Positions 16,844-25,370 of a stretch of DNA of 41,792 bases are shown here, in pieces. How positions within the stretch are numbered: position 1 is the stretch's first letter; every line of letters starts with the position of its first letter. The DNA is from a bacterium (GTDB lineage: Bacteria; Spirochaetota; UBA4802; UBA5550). The DNA lies in contig JAAENB010000024.1 in the NCBI GenBank assembly GCA_024224995.1, forward strand, positions 1-41,792. Direction: 5' to 3'. A program made the translations under genes and the position numbers. The notes below the pieces were generated by a model that saw nothing but the letters and a program-made list of their open reading frames with translations, searched no databases and was not told where the DNA came from.

Positions 16844-16945
16844 ATGATGATGATAAAAAATTATTGGTATCCCCCAATAACAGCAGCCATACTCCTCTTT
16901 TCATGTGTTTCATGCGGAGTTGGCAATAAATTTATTTTCAATTAA
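16844..16945 (+). CDS. Tiny lipoprotein-like ORF, perhaps a gene remnant
   Basis: This 33-codon frame has AAGGAG nine nt before the ATG and a good promoter upstream. The product begins MMMIKNYWYPP, continues with a short hydrophobic stretch (ITAAILLF), and has SCVSCGVGNK, which fits a lipobox with acylation at the second Cys. It then stops after about ten more residues. This is either a very small lipoprotein or the surviving N-terminus of a larger one. It is divergent from the hydrogenase operon. The rest of the 16404-17118 gap holds the regulatory sites and the inverted repeat described here. Confidence 0.45.
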   Translation: MMMIKNYWYPPITAAILLFSCVSCGVGNKFIFN

Positions 16946-16996
16946 TTTGAACGTCAAATCGTTACAAATATAATCAGGCTGGTTTAATGCATACAG

Positions 16997-17080
16997 CCTT
17001 GAGGTAATAGCTCTTCGGAATGTGAGGACTGTTTGACCGGAGGGAGTTCCGCAGCATTTCGGAGAGCTATTACCTCAAGG
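16997..17080. repeat. 26-bp inverted repeat element
   Basis: The arms at 16997-17022 and 17055-17080 (outermost CCTTGAGGTAATAGCTCT) are complementary with two mismatches around a 32-nt centre containing GAGTTCCGCAGC. The right half resembles 26566-26612. It lies beyond the hydE stop and could end hydE transcription, or be a small dispersed palindromic element. Confidence 0.6.
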
Positions 17081-17118
17081 CCCCGCGCATAACCATAACA
17101 AAGCTGTGCTTACAAACA

Positions 17119-18177
17119 TCATCTTTTCTTCTCCCGGTGCCCGTACCCGGTCCCGGCAGGCCGTCGGGCTTTAGCTTCCAGATTTTTTTTCAGTATTGTA
17201 TAATCAGCAATTCCATCGCTAAAGGCGGTTTTCGGATAAATCGTATAGTGTTTTTTTACGGCCGTTGGAGTTATATCAAACATAACAACGTTAGCACCGG
17301 CAGAGAGGGCGTCCCTGGCCCCGGTTTCCGGTGAAAGGACATTCAGCGCCGTGGTAGCCGGTATCATGGTATCCTTTGTTACGATCCTGTTAAGAGCCGT
17401 AACTCTTAGAACATATTCATCCAGGGGCTGAATAAAGCGTTCCCTGTCCGGTGTTGTGTGCTTTAAAGGAGTCTCCGGATTATGAATATACGGACCACAG
17501 CCAATCATGTCGATATCCAGGTCTCTGAATAAAACTATATCATCGGCTACGGACTCATAGGTCTGTCCCGGCAGACCTATCATTATACCGGACCCTACCT
17601 GGTAGCCTATCTCTTTCAGGGTCACTAAAACAGCCTGCCGCTTCCCGTAATCCATTCCCGGATGAAGTTTCGCGTATAACTCAGGATCTGACGTTTCATG
17701 TTTGATAAGGTAGCGGCACGCGCCTTCATCGAACCAGCGCCGCAAAACCGGCGCGGGCCGCTCTCCAAAAGAGAGCCCTATGGCCGCATCAAAGCGCTTG
17801 TATATTGCCCGTACAATAGAAGCGACTTTTTCTTCGGTATAAAACTCATCTTCTCCCGACTGCATAAGTATGGTTTTATACCCGGTCTCACATGCCTGCT
17901 CCACTGCCGCGAGAATATCACCCTCTTCCATCCGGTAGCGGATTGTTGCGGGATTACTGTTCCGCAATCCGCAGTAGAGGCACTCCCTGCTGCAATAGCT
18001 CGATATGTTCATGAGGCCCCGTATATGAATATCATCACCCATGTATTCTTTTCGCACCCCGTCGGCAAAGCGGTATAGGTCTGCAAGCTCTTTGGGGTCT
18101 GAGGTTTTGAGGTAGTGAAGAAGATCCTCTCGGGAGAGGGTTTTGTTTGTGGGAGGGGGTTTGGTGGGCTTTTTCAT
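17119..18177 (-). CDS. hydE: [FeFe]-hydrogenase maturase HydE, radical SAM
   Basis: The protein is about 352 aa from the ATG at 18175-18177, close to the usual HydE size; a TTG 51 nt earlier lacks a ribosome site. It has the radical-SAM motif C62-x3-C66-x2-C69 in YCSRECLYCGLRNSN and family segments MQSGEDEFYTEEK, HETSDPELYAKLHPG and GLPGQTYES. HydE helps build the 2Fe subcluster of the H-cluster in the cytoplasm. It follows hydG by about 70 nt. The only H-cluster protein in the window is the sensor kinase at 26772-28769. HydF, the scaffold GTPase, is not in the window. Confidence 0.93.
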   Translation of the reverse strand: MKKPTKPPPTNKTLSREDLLHYLKTSDPKELADLYRFADGVRKEYMGDDIHIRGLMNISSYCSRECLYCGLRNSNPATIRYRMEEGDILAAVEQACETGYKTILMQSGEDEFYTEEKVASIVRAIYKRFDAAIGLSFGERPAPVLRRWFDEGACRYLIKHETSDPELYAKLHPGMDYGKRQAVLVTLKEIGYQVGSGIMIGLPGQTYESVADDIVLFRDLDIDMIGCGPYIHNPETPLKHTTPDRERFIQPLDEYVLRVTALNRIVTKDTMIPATTALNVLSPETGARDALSAGANVVMFDITPTAVKKHYTIYPKTAFSDGIADYTILKKNLEAKARRPAGTGYGHREKKR

Positions 18178-18247
18178 TGCAGGGTGATCTCCAGTGAATT
18201 GTCTTTTTTCTGCATGGGAAATGCTCAATTGTCAATGTAAGAAAAAC

Positions 18248-19654
18248 TCAGCAATTTACATCCCGCTTCCCGGCACGGACCTTCTCTATCATCCCTTCGG
18301 CACGGACGCGGTCTTTCTCATCCATCTCAGTCAGGAGCTGCTTTACCGCCTCTTCCCCTGCGGCACGCGTTTCCGGGGACCCGTAGTCAATGCAGTATTC
18401 GAGAAACGACGCGAGCGCGTTGGGATCGCAGAAGTGTTTTATTTCACCGGGTTTTGCCATACGCATAAAATCGAGCCCTGTTCGCCCACGGCGATAGCAG
18501 GCAGTACAAAACGAAGGCAAATAGCCAAGCTCTGTCATGTCGCGGATTACCTCATCTAAGGAACGGTGATCGCCCAGGGAAAACTGGCTGTTCTCGAATC
18601 CGCTGTTGCTATCCCCGCTCGCTTCACCGTAGCCGCCGGGACTGGTCCGGCTTCCGGCCGAAACCTGGGATACACCCAGGGCAAAGGTTTCCCTGCGAAC
18701 TGCGGGTGTTTCACGGGTAGACATAATGATCCCCGTATAGGGTACAGCCAGGCGAAGAATGGCCACGATCTTTTTAAAATCCCCGTCACTCACCAGCGCC
18801 GGAGGTCGCTCCGACAAAGGAGATCCCGATGCCGGTTCCAGCCGGGGCACACTCAGCGTATGCGGCCCCAGGCCAAAAGACTTTTCAAGGTGGCGTATGT
18901 GCTGCATGAGCGCCAGTATTTCAAAACGCCAGTTATACAGACCAAAAAGCACGCCAATACCGCAGTCATCAATGCCCGCTTCCATTGCACGGTCTATACC
19001 TGTTATACGCCAGTTATAATCCCGCTTTCTTCCCCCGGTATGGACTTTCGCGTATGTTTCATGGTGATACGTCTCCTGGAAGAGCTGGTAGGTTCCTATG
19101 TGCGCTTCTTTTAACAAGCGGAATTCTTCGGTTGTAAGCGGTGCAACATTGACGTTGATCCGCCGGATATTATCGGAGCCTGTTCCGGCCGCGTAAATCC
19201 GGTCTATTGCTTTGAGGATAAACTCAAATCCCTCAGGCGGGTAGGACTCCCCTGCAACCAGGAGCAGGCGTTTGTACCCTTCTTTTAAAAGATATTCCAC
19301 ATCAGTGCCTATCTCATCAAGGGAAAGTATCTTTCGATTAAGGGCTTTGTTGCCGGCACGGAACGCGCAGTACAGGCATTCATTATCGCAGAAGTTGGAG
19401 ATGTATAAAGGGGCGAATATCACCATGCGTTTTCCGTAGATCTTTTCTTTGACGGTTCTTGCTGTGGTGAAGAGTTCATTCAGGAATTCGGGGTCTTCAA
19501 TGTTGCAGAGTATGGCGACTTCTTCGGGGCTTAAGCCTTCCAGGTCAAGGGATTTGGCAAGGATGTCTCTTACGGCTGCGGAAGGCTTTTTTTCAAGGCT
19601 CCCATTAGTATTTCCTTCAAGGATTCCATTAATTTCTGTTTCGTTGATAATCAT
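18248..19654 (-). CDS. hydG: [FeFe]-hydrogenase maturase HydG, radical SAM tyrosine lyase
   Basis: The 468-aa length is typical of the family. The N-terminal radical-SAM motif is C89-x3-C93-x2-C96 (FCDNECLYCAF). The C-terminal cluster site has FCTACYRRGRTGLDFMRMAK followed by a Cys in HFCDPNA, the CX2CX22C pattern that separates HydG from ThiH. HydG cleaves tyrosine to supply CO and CN for the H-cluster. AAGGA lies upstream of the ATG. It begins only 46 nt after the stop of the mismatch-glycosylase gene of the AT-rich island, so read-through from the island is conceivable. Confidence 0.95.
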   Translation of the reverse strand: MIINETEINGILEGNTNGSLEKKPSAAVRDILAKSLDLEGLSPEEVAILCNIEDPEFLNELFTTARTVKEKIYGKRMVIFAPLYISNFCDNECLYCAFRAGNKALNRKILSLDEIGTDVEYLLKEGYKRLLLVAGESYPPEGFEFILKAIDRIYAAGTGSDNIRRINVNVAPLTTEEFRLLKEAHIGTYQLFQETYHHETYAKVHTGGRKRDYNWRITGIDRAMEAGIDDCGIGVLFGLYNWRFEILALMQHIRHLEKSFGLGPHTLSVPRLEPASGSPLSERPPALVSDGDFKKIVAILRLAVPYTGIIMSTRETPAVRRETFALGVSQVSAGSRTSPGGYGEASGDSNSGFENSQFSLGDHRSLDEVIRDMTELGYLPSFCTACYRRGRTGLDFMRMAKPGEIKHFCDPNALASFLEYCIDYGSPETRAAGEEAVKQLLTEMDEKDRVRAEGMIEKVRAGKRDVNC

Positions 19655-19700
19655 TTTTTCCAGTTCCTTACAACCATAATAACAAAAAAAAGAGTACCTG

Positions 19701-20390
19701 TCAACACCGCTGTAAACCGGTTTCCTCCCGAATTTCCTTATTTATATTCTCCCGGATTCCTTCATTAGCTGATAAGCAATCATTTTTTAACACACATATA
19801 TCGCATTCCGGTTTCCTGGGTTTACAAATCATCGCTGTAAAATCTAATATCGCAAATAAGAATCTGCCGGGTTGTTCTGTATCAAACAAGCACCGGGCTT
19901 TTTCTATAATTATCTTTTTTCTCCTGATTTCTCCGGATAATTGCAAACCGTAATATCGATTAATAAATCTGGCAATATTACTATCAACGACGTATTCCTT
20001 TTTATTGAAACAAACCGTTAAAATTGCTCCTGCAATATAGTCACCTATTCCCGGGATTTTTAATAAATCTTCTCTTTCTGACGGAAAATTCCCTTCATAG
20101 TTTTTTATTATATATTTTGCTGATTCAATAAAGTGTTCGGAGCGCCAGTGCAAACCAAGGTGTTCTGTTACCTTTATTATATTTGACTTTTTAGCATTTG
20201 CAAGTAATTTTAAATCCGGGTAATTATTAATGAAGTCTTTATAAACCGGTGCAACCTGCTCTGCTTTTGTTCGGTGAAGCATGAATTCAGCGATCATTAT
20301 CAGGTAGGGTTCGCGGGTTTCCCTCCAGGGGAAAGATCTTTTGTTTATTTTGAACCAGAGTAATAATTTATTGTCAATGTACAAACTCAT
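19701..20390 (-). CDS. HhH-GPD DNA glycosylase of the T/G-mismatch (MIG) type
   Basis: This 229-aa protein has a helix-hairpin-helix IPGIGDYIAGA (about 110-120), catalytic Asp in VVDSNIARFINRYYG and a [4Fe-4S] loop CKPRKPECDICVLKNDC (C-x6-C-x2-C-x5-C). Where MutY has a QQT motif this has AEFMLHRTKAEQV, closer to the RRT of the archaeal thymine-mismatch glycosylase Mig.Mth, as I recall it. MIG-type enzymes repair T opposite G after deamination of 5-methylcytosine and travel with cytosine-5 methyltransferases, as here. It is the last gene of the island, 3 nt after the receiver-domain gene. It could also be a MutY-like adenine glycosylase, but it lacks the C-terminal MutY domain. Confidence 0.75.
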   Translation of the reverse strand: MSLYIDNKLLLWFKINKRSFPWRETREPYLIMIAEFMLHRTKAEQVAPVYKDFINNYPDLKLLANAKKSNIIKVTEHLGLHWRSEHFIESAKYIIKNYEGNFPSEREDLLKIPGIGDYIAGAILTVCFNKKEYVVDSNIARFINRYYGLQLSGEIRRKKIIIEKARCLFDTEQPGRFLFAILDFTAMICKPRKPECDICVLKNDCLSANEGIRENINKEIREETGLQRC

Positions 20391-20393
20391 TTT

Positions 20394-21743
20394 TTAAACT
20401 GATAATATACCAGGTCTATTTATATGTTTCGAAAGACTTGATTGAATATCAATTAATAAGTCATGCCTTATTCTGAAAATTGATACTTTTTTCTTACCCT
20501 GGATTTCGCTTAGTGAAATTGAATGTAATTTTCTAAAATCAAATACAAATACAAACTGTTTTTGATCAAAACAAAAAGTTGAGGAACAATATAAATAATC
20601 TGTATGATTCCTGATAAATTTACTAAATTTATCAGGAATCATTAGTCCTGGCAATAATCTTGAATTTGTCCATTTATTTTGAGCATAATCACATGAAGGG
20701 CTTGCCTCTAGATCAATTAGTAAAAAATCCTTTTTAAGATCACTATAATATTGACTACATTTTTCTTTAAATAATAAATATGGAATATCATCATTTTTGT
20801 TATATTGTTCATTGTGATTTATAATAATCTTATTAAGAAATTTATATCTTTTATCTTTAGCAAAAAAATCATATAAATTTTCTGTAAACCGACCTAAAGT
20901 TATTTTCTTTTTATAAATATTACCAGGTTGAACTTTATTGCTTTTTTCAAAGACAAAGTGGAGTTTGCTATTTATTTCAGAAAGGATCTTCTTATCTGGT
21001 TTACAATCATTTACTAATTGTATATTACTATACTGACCATTTTTAATATTATTTTCCAAAATATCGATAAAGGCTCCATTAAATGCAAGAAGACTATCTT
21101 TTAAAATTTCACTATGATCATTTAAATTAAGCTGTTTTCCGGAATATGCTTCAGCTAACTTATAAATAATACCGGACAAATGATCATTCCACTTTTCATC
21201 ATAATCATAAAACGAACAAAAATCATTAATAATACTATTTGCTGCACCTCCTACTAAGTTTTCCCATAAAACGAATAGTTCGAATATACCAGATTTTTGT
21301 AATTCTTTTTTTAATTTATCACTAACAACAGCAAAATCAAAATCACCATCACCATCCTGACACTGACCTTTCTCCATATTCAACCATTTGATAGGTTTAA
21401 CAATATCCTTTTCAATAGCTTTCAACTTAACATCTTCAAATAAATCTTCATGTCTTGTCCAGGCAACAATTACATAAGGAAAAGTCTTTGAACCTACAAC
21501 TTTTTTTAATATTTTAATAACTTTTGCAACTTTATTTTTATCAGAAACACTACCTGTTGTAAGTTCAATATCAAGAAAAAGTAATCTTATATCATCAATA
21601 GGTTTTTCAGGTAAGGTATCCATTTGCCCGTTTAGATATATTACTGATAGTCCCTTTTTTGTAAAGACGGAAATCAATGTTTCTATTTGCTCATATTTGT
21701 CATCGATAATGACGATTTTCCCTTTTTCCGGTAAATTTATCAT
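20394..21743 (-). CDS. Receiver-domain protein with unknown C-terminal effector
   Basis: In this 449-aa protein, residues 1-125 carry every key residue of a receiver: D14/D15, phosphoacceptor D58 in LFLDIEL, T96 in VAWTRHED and K116-P117. The remaining 320 residues match no family I can name. They contain a conserved-looking LLIDLEASPSCDYAQNK segment (about 352-368) with acidic residues and a Cys-Asp pair, and the end is basic. The ATGA overlap with the dual-ATPase gene implies coupled translation and a physical partnership. The product may be the phosphorylation-controlled effector, perhaps the nuclease, of this island; that is inference from position. The gene is AT-rich and Lys/Asn/Ile-rich. 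Confidence 0.75.
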   Translation of the reverse strand: MINLPEKGKIVIIDDKYEQIETLISVFTKKGLSVIYLNGQMDTLPEKPIDDIRLLFLDIELTTGSVSDKNKVAKVIKILKKVVGSKTFPYVIVAWTRHEDLFEDVKLKAIEKDIVKPIKWLNMEKGQCQDGDGDFDFAVVSDKLKKELQKSGIFELFVLWENLVGGAANSIINDFCSFYDYDEKWNDHLSGIIYKLAEAYSGKQLNLNDHSEILKDSLLAFNGAFIDILENNIKNGQYSNIQLVNDCKPDKKILSEINSKLHFVFEKSNKVQPGNIYKKKITLGRFTENLYDFFAKDKRYKFLNKIIINHNEQYNKNDDIPYLLFKEKCSQYYSDLKKDFLLIDLEASPSCDYAQNKWTNSRLLPGLMIPDKFSKFIRNHTDYLYCSSTFCFDQKQFVFVFDFRKLHSISLSEIQGKKKVSIFRIRHDLLIDIQSSLSKHINRPGILSV

Positions 21744-23854
21744 TTTGCCACCTTGAAAGAAAGCATTATAATTGCCCCATTTTTATAATCATCTGGAATT
21801 TCCAGGTCATTATAATCAGGAAATTCTAATATTCCTTCATGTATTTTAATGACTTCACTAACAATATGTAATCCAAGTCCCATCCCCCTCTCGCCCTCTC
21901 TCCTCCCAGAAACAAGAGGTTTAATCATAGCTTCAACAGACAAAGTAAATCCTTTTCCATTATCCGCAATGATCAATGAGATATAACCTTCATGGTATTT
22001 AACAATATCCAGATAGATCTTTTTTTTTCTTACTTTGTAATAATTTAGCCAGTATATTGAATTATCAACAATATTCATAATTGAAGAAATCAAAAGATTT
22101 TTTGAACATTTGAACTTTATTGGCATTATTTTTTTCTTGTATTCATCTTCAAATTCAATTTTGTGCGCTTCAAGCCGGTACTCAACTGCAAAAATTGCAT
22201 TATCTATTATGTCATTAAGTTTTTCTGTTTTCTTACTTGAGTGTTTAATAAGATCTGAATATGTTTCAATAAGGTTTGCAAGGTGCTTTGCTATTTTTAT
22301 TATTTTCATGGATGTTTTTTGTTTTGTAATTGCAATATTTAATTCATAAATCAATTTTTCGATTTCATGAATTACAATACTCAAATTAAGACCAGCAGCA
22401 GAACTATATAAATATATTTCTTTAACATAACGGAATTCTTCATCTATTCTAGCGACAATGTTATTTAATTCTTTTCGTAATTTTTCATCTTTTATCTTCC
22501 TTTTTATTTTCTTCTTAAGCTCTGAGATATTATGTGTTACTGGTTCGGCAGTATTAATCCGTCCAAACTTCTCCCGCAAAGTCGTTTTATCAATATGTCT
22601 TTCAATCCCAATCTGCGAAATTGCAAATAAAAGAACTTCTTGAAAAAGATAAAATGCTTCATTTTCAATAAAACCTTCTCTATTCGTTTTTTCATTCAGG
22701 TCTTCGCTACTGTCTCTGCTAATGTTCACTGAACCTATTACTAAATTATTACTAAAAGTTTCCGAAGGGGAATTAATCCGCTTGCTATCCAATTCCAGCC
22801 AATCATTTCCAGGTTCTCCATAATCATAAATCCTTAAACCATCTCGAAAGACTCTTATACCACCATTTTGTTCAAGATACATTTTAAGACCGGTCTTATC
22901 ATCTACACCTAACGCAAGAATAGTAGAATCTCGGTCAAACATAAGTAATTCCAACTTGATCTCACCAATTTTATATTGAGATAAATCTAATACTTTTTTA
23001 TTCTTTGTTTTTTTTCCTGTTTCTGAATCTTTTTCATTAATTTCCATTTTTATATTAGTATACTTTAACTTTCTTGGTTCTATCCCGTGCATAGTTTCCC
23101 ATGGGGTAAAAGAATATGATAAGTTCTTTATCTTATCTTTTGCAAGAGTAGCTTCTGCATGAAAAAGTGAATATTTTTTAATATCAGAAAAACTTTTTAA
23201 GCCCTTAATCCAATCCTTATTATCTATTTTAAATTCTATTCTAAATGAACCCGGTTGCTCAAAAGGTGAATTTAAAGTATTAATTGCTCGATATAAATCT
23301 CTTACATTTTTTTTATCCCATTGATTTCTTAATCTTTTTATAATTATTTTTGTACCAGTTTTATTTCCAGTGAATATTTCTGCATCTCTATCATAAATTT
23401 TTATTGGTAAATCTTTAAGATAGCCAGCTTCTTCAAATTGCTCCCAATCAATATGAAAATAAACTTCCTTTGCATTTTCCTTTTTGCTAATAATCTTGAC
23501 TTCATAACCTAACTTATGAACTCCGAATCGACCAATTCCTTTCTCTCCAAGAGGTAGTCGTTTATATTTTGCAGTTTTTATTCTTGATTTAAAAAGTTTT
23601 GATTTATGTTCATTACCAGGCTCCATCCATATATTCTCAATAATATCAATGTCCATTCCAGTTCCATCATCTTCAATAACGATTTCCCCAATATCAGGAT
23701 CATCTACATTATTCATTACAATTTTTACTTTATTTGCATCGGCATCATAAGCATTTTTAACAAGTTCAAGCACGGCAATACTTTCATTGCGAATTAATTG
23801 ATCTCCAAGTTGTAGCAATAACCTTGCTCTTGGTTTAAAAATAACTTTTTTCAT
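21740..23854 (-). CDS. Dual-GHKL protein: MutL/Hsp90-like ATPase plus histidine-kinase-like module
   Basis: This 704-aa protein has two ATP-binding modules. The first (1-430) has the Hsp90/MutL/MORC pattern: LVKNAYDADA (31-40, N34 as metal ligand), EDDGTGMD (61-68), GEKGIGRFG (103-111) and TGTKIII (166-172). The second (about 475-704) is kinase-like: H496-E497 in IVIHEIEK, N-box MNIVDNS (593-599), DNGKGF (631-636) and ATP lid GMGLGLHIV (657-665). MutL-like GHKL ATPases are known in restriction-modification operons. A His-kinase module on the same chain, next to a receiver protein, suggests a phosphorelay. It shares one base with the methyltransferase stop and four with the next start. No membrane segment. 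Confidence 0.82.
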   Translation of the reverse strand: MKKVIFKPRARLLLQLGDQLIRNESIAVLELVKNAYDADANKVKIVMNNVDDPDIGEIVIEDDGTGMDIDIIENIWMEPGNEHKSKLFKSRIKTAKYKRLPLGEKGIGRFGVHKLGYEVKIISKKENAKEVYFHIDWEQFEEAGYLKDLPIKIYDRDAEIFTGNKTGTKIIIKRLRNQWDKKNVRDLYRAINTLNSPFEQPGSFRIEFKIDNKDWIKGLKSFSDIKKYSLFHAEATLAKDKIKNLSYSFTPWETMHGIEPRKLKYTNIKMEINEKDSETGKKTKNKKVLDLSQYKIGEIKLELLMFDRDSTILALGVDDKTGLKMYLEQNGGIRVFRDGLRIYDYGEPGNDWLELDSKRINSPSETFSNNLVIGSVNISRDSSEDLNEKTNREGFIENEAFYLFQEVLLFAISQIGIERHIDKTTLREKFGRINTAEPVTHNISELKKKIKRKIKDEKLRKELNNIVARIDEEFRYVKEIYLYSSAAGLNLSIVIHEIEKLIYELNIAITKQKTSMKIIKIAKHLANLIETYSDLIKHSSKKTEKLNDIIDNAIFAVEYRLEAHKIEFEDEYKKKIMPIKFKCSKNLLISSIMNIVDNSIYWLNYYKVRKKKIYLDIVKYHEGYISLIIADNGKGFTLSVEAMIKPLVSGRREGERGMGLGLHIVSEVIKIHEGILEFPDYNDLEIPDDYKNGAIIMLSFKVAK

Positions 23855-25083
23855 TAAATTATAATTTCCTTTATTTTCTCTGCAATTCTCTCAGCCATCA
23901 AAGGCGGAACAGCATTCCCAATCTGCCGAAAAGCAGAAGTTCTATATCCTTCAAAATAATAATCATCAGGAAATGATTGAATTCTTGCAGCTTCTCTAAC
24001 AGAAATAGATCTCAACTGGTCAACATCCGGGTGGATATAATGATGCCCATCCCTGGAAATATGAGCAACCATAGTATGAGAATACCCCTTGTAATCAACA
24101 ACCTTAAACCTATCAAGAAATGATTTTTGATTATTATGCGTTTTTAACTTTTCAGGAAGATGTGCGTAATTTAGACGCTTTCTCTCCTTATCCCACAACT
24201 CAATTGCAATACGATAGATTTCTCTATCCCTGGAATTATGAATTCTGGAAATATGCTGTATCAATGGATCATTTTTTTTCCTGATACCAGTAGAAGAAAG
24301 ATACTTATTTACCTCCGAATAATACTCACCATTTACGATTGCATCTCCTGGTTCAAGAGACGGCATATCATCAAGTAAAGAGTTAACTTTAAATTTACTC
24401 TTAATTTTAGCAAAATCCGGATAGGATAAACTTATGTCTTTTTTCCAGCCAATAATTATTATTCTTTTCCTTACCTGTAATACACCAAAATCAGAAGCAT
24501 TAAGTTCTTTTGCCTCAGTAATATAGCCCGCTTTATTCAAATCCGATACAATGCTATTAAACAATTCCCCTTTACCGGCAGAAAGTATACCCGGAACATT
24601 CTCAAACACAAACATTTCAGGTTTAAATTTTTTCAAAAATTTAATATAATGTTTATAAAGATATTTTCGTGGATCATTTTCCTTATTTTCAGGATCTCTC
24701 GATCTTCCAACAATAGAATATGCCTGGCACGGAGGTCCGCCAATTATAAGATCAATTTTCTTCTGATTGTTCTTCTTCATTAAGGATTTAATATTATCAA
24801 AAATTGAATGAATAGATGAGTCTGTAATTTCTGAATTGATAACTGAATTTAGAATATTTTCCGGAATGAACGAATAAAACGTATTCCTGTCCATTTTCCC
24901 GGTAATATAATCTTTATAGATTTCTTTTTTATTTACTTCATATAAATAATGATATGCCAGTCTTGTTTTTAATGTAAAGGTCGCAAACTCATTCATTTCA
25001 ACATGTGCAACAGGATTAAAGCCATTTTTAATAAATCCTTCTGATAATCCCCCTGCACCGGAAAAGAGGTCCAAATAATTCAT
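23854..25083 (-). CDS. DNA (cytosine-5) methyltransferase
   Basis: This 409-aa protein has motif I DLFSGAGGLS (5-14), catalytic Cys119 in GGPPCQAYS, the FENVPG motif VI, QVRKRI (motif VIII) and GNAVPP (motif X), all intact. An extra segment lies between motifs I and IV (about 43-110). The enzyme methylates cytosine at C5 in a specific DNA site that cannot be deduced here. It is the first gene of a four-gene operon and has a good promoter 58 bp upstream. The partner genes suggest a restriction or defence role and not a solitary regulatory methylase. Composition is markedly AT-rich. Confidence 0.93.
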   Translation of the reverse strand: MNYLDLFSGAGGLSEGFIKNGFNPVAHVEMNEFATFTLKTRLAYHYLYEVNKKEIYKDYITGKMDRNTFYSFIPENILNSVINSEITDSSIHSIFDNIKSLMKKNNQKKIDLIIGGPPCQAYSIVGRSRDPENKENDPRKYLYKHYIKFLKKFKPEMFVFENVPGILSAGKGELFNSIVSDLNKAGYITEAKELNASDFGVLQVRKRIIIIGWKKDISLSYPDFAKIKSKFKVNSLLDDMPSLEPGDAIVNGEYYSEVNKYLSSTGIRKKNDPLIQHISRIHNSRDREIYRIAIELWDKERKRLNYAHLPEKLKTHNNQKSFLDRFKVVDYKGYSHTMVAHISRDGHHYIHPDVDQLRSISVREAARIQSFPDDYYFEGYRTSAFRQIGNAVPPLMAERIAEKIKEIII

Positions 25084-25140
25084 CTAGAGTGTCCTGATTA
25101 ATAGAATAGTTCTGTATAATATATACTTAAATAATCACCC

Positions 25141-25169
25141 AATATAGTCAACTATTATCAATTTTTCAA
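25141..25169 (-). promoter_or_regulatory. Predicted sigma-70-type promoter of the methyltransferase operon
   Basis: Minus-strand TTGAAA (25164-25169), exact 17-bp spacer and TATATT (25141-25146), 58 bp before the ATG at 25083. Both boxes are close to consensus, so expression is probably constitutive, as expected for a protective methylase. Confidence 0.6.
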
Positions 25170-25320
25170 CCAAATATTTCTTATATTACGATAAAAGAGT
25201 CACGACCCCATTAAAACACCCAGATAACTCTTCATTAGTGTCTAACATTGGACATATCCGGAAAAAAGAATTACGAATATAAATAATTTTGGTTAAGTAT
25301 AAGGCGGTGATTGGTTTTAG

Positions 25321-25350
25321 CGGTAAAATATTTACCCATATATTTTACCG
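25321..25350. repeat. 11-bp inverted repeat after the AAA ATPase gene
   Basis: CGGTAAAATAT (25321-25331) and its exact complement (25340-25350) surround an 8-nt loop. It lies 20 nt past the stop of the minus-strand ATPase gene, where a terminator is expected, but no U-tract follows. The rest of the gap 25084-25370 contains only the promoter above. Confidence 0.4.
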
Positions 25351-25370
25351 TAACTTCTATGCCAACGACT

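Noticed and set aside
18178..18228. TTG start that lengthens HydE by 17 residues
   Set aside because: No ribosome site precedes it, and the ATG at 18177 gives the usual family length.
18219..18234. Shared regulatory string GCTCAATTGTCAAT near hydE and at 34529-34542
   Set aside because: One copy lies between hydG and hydE and the other after hoxW. They are short and AT-rich, with no common position relative to promoters, so chance is likely.
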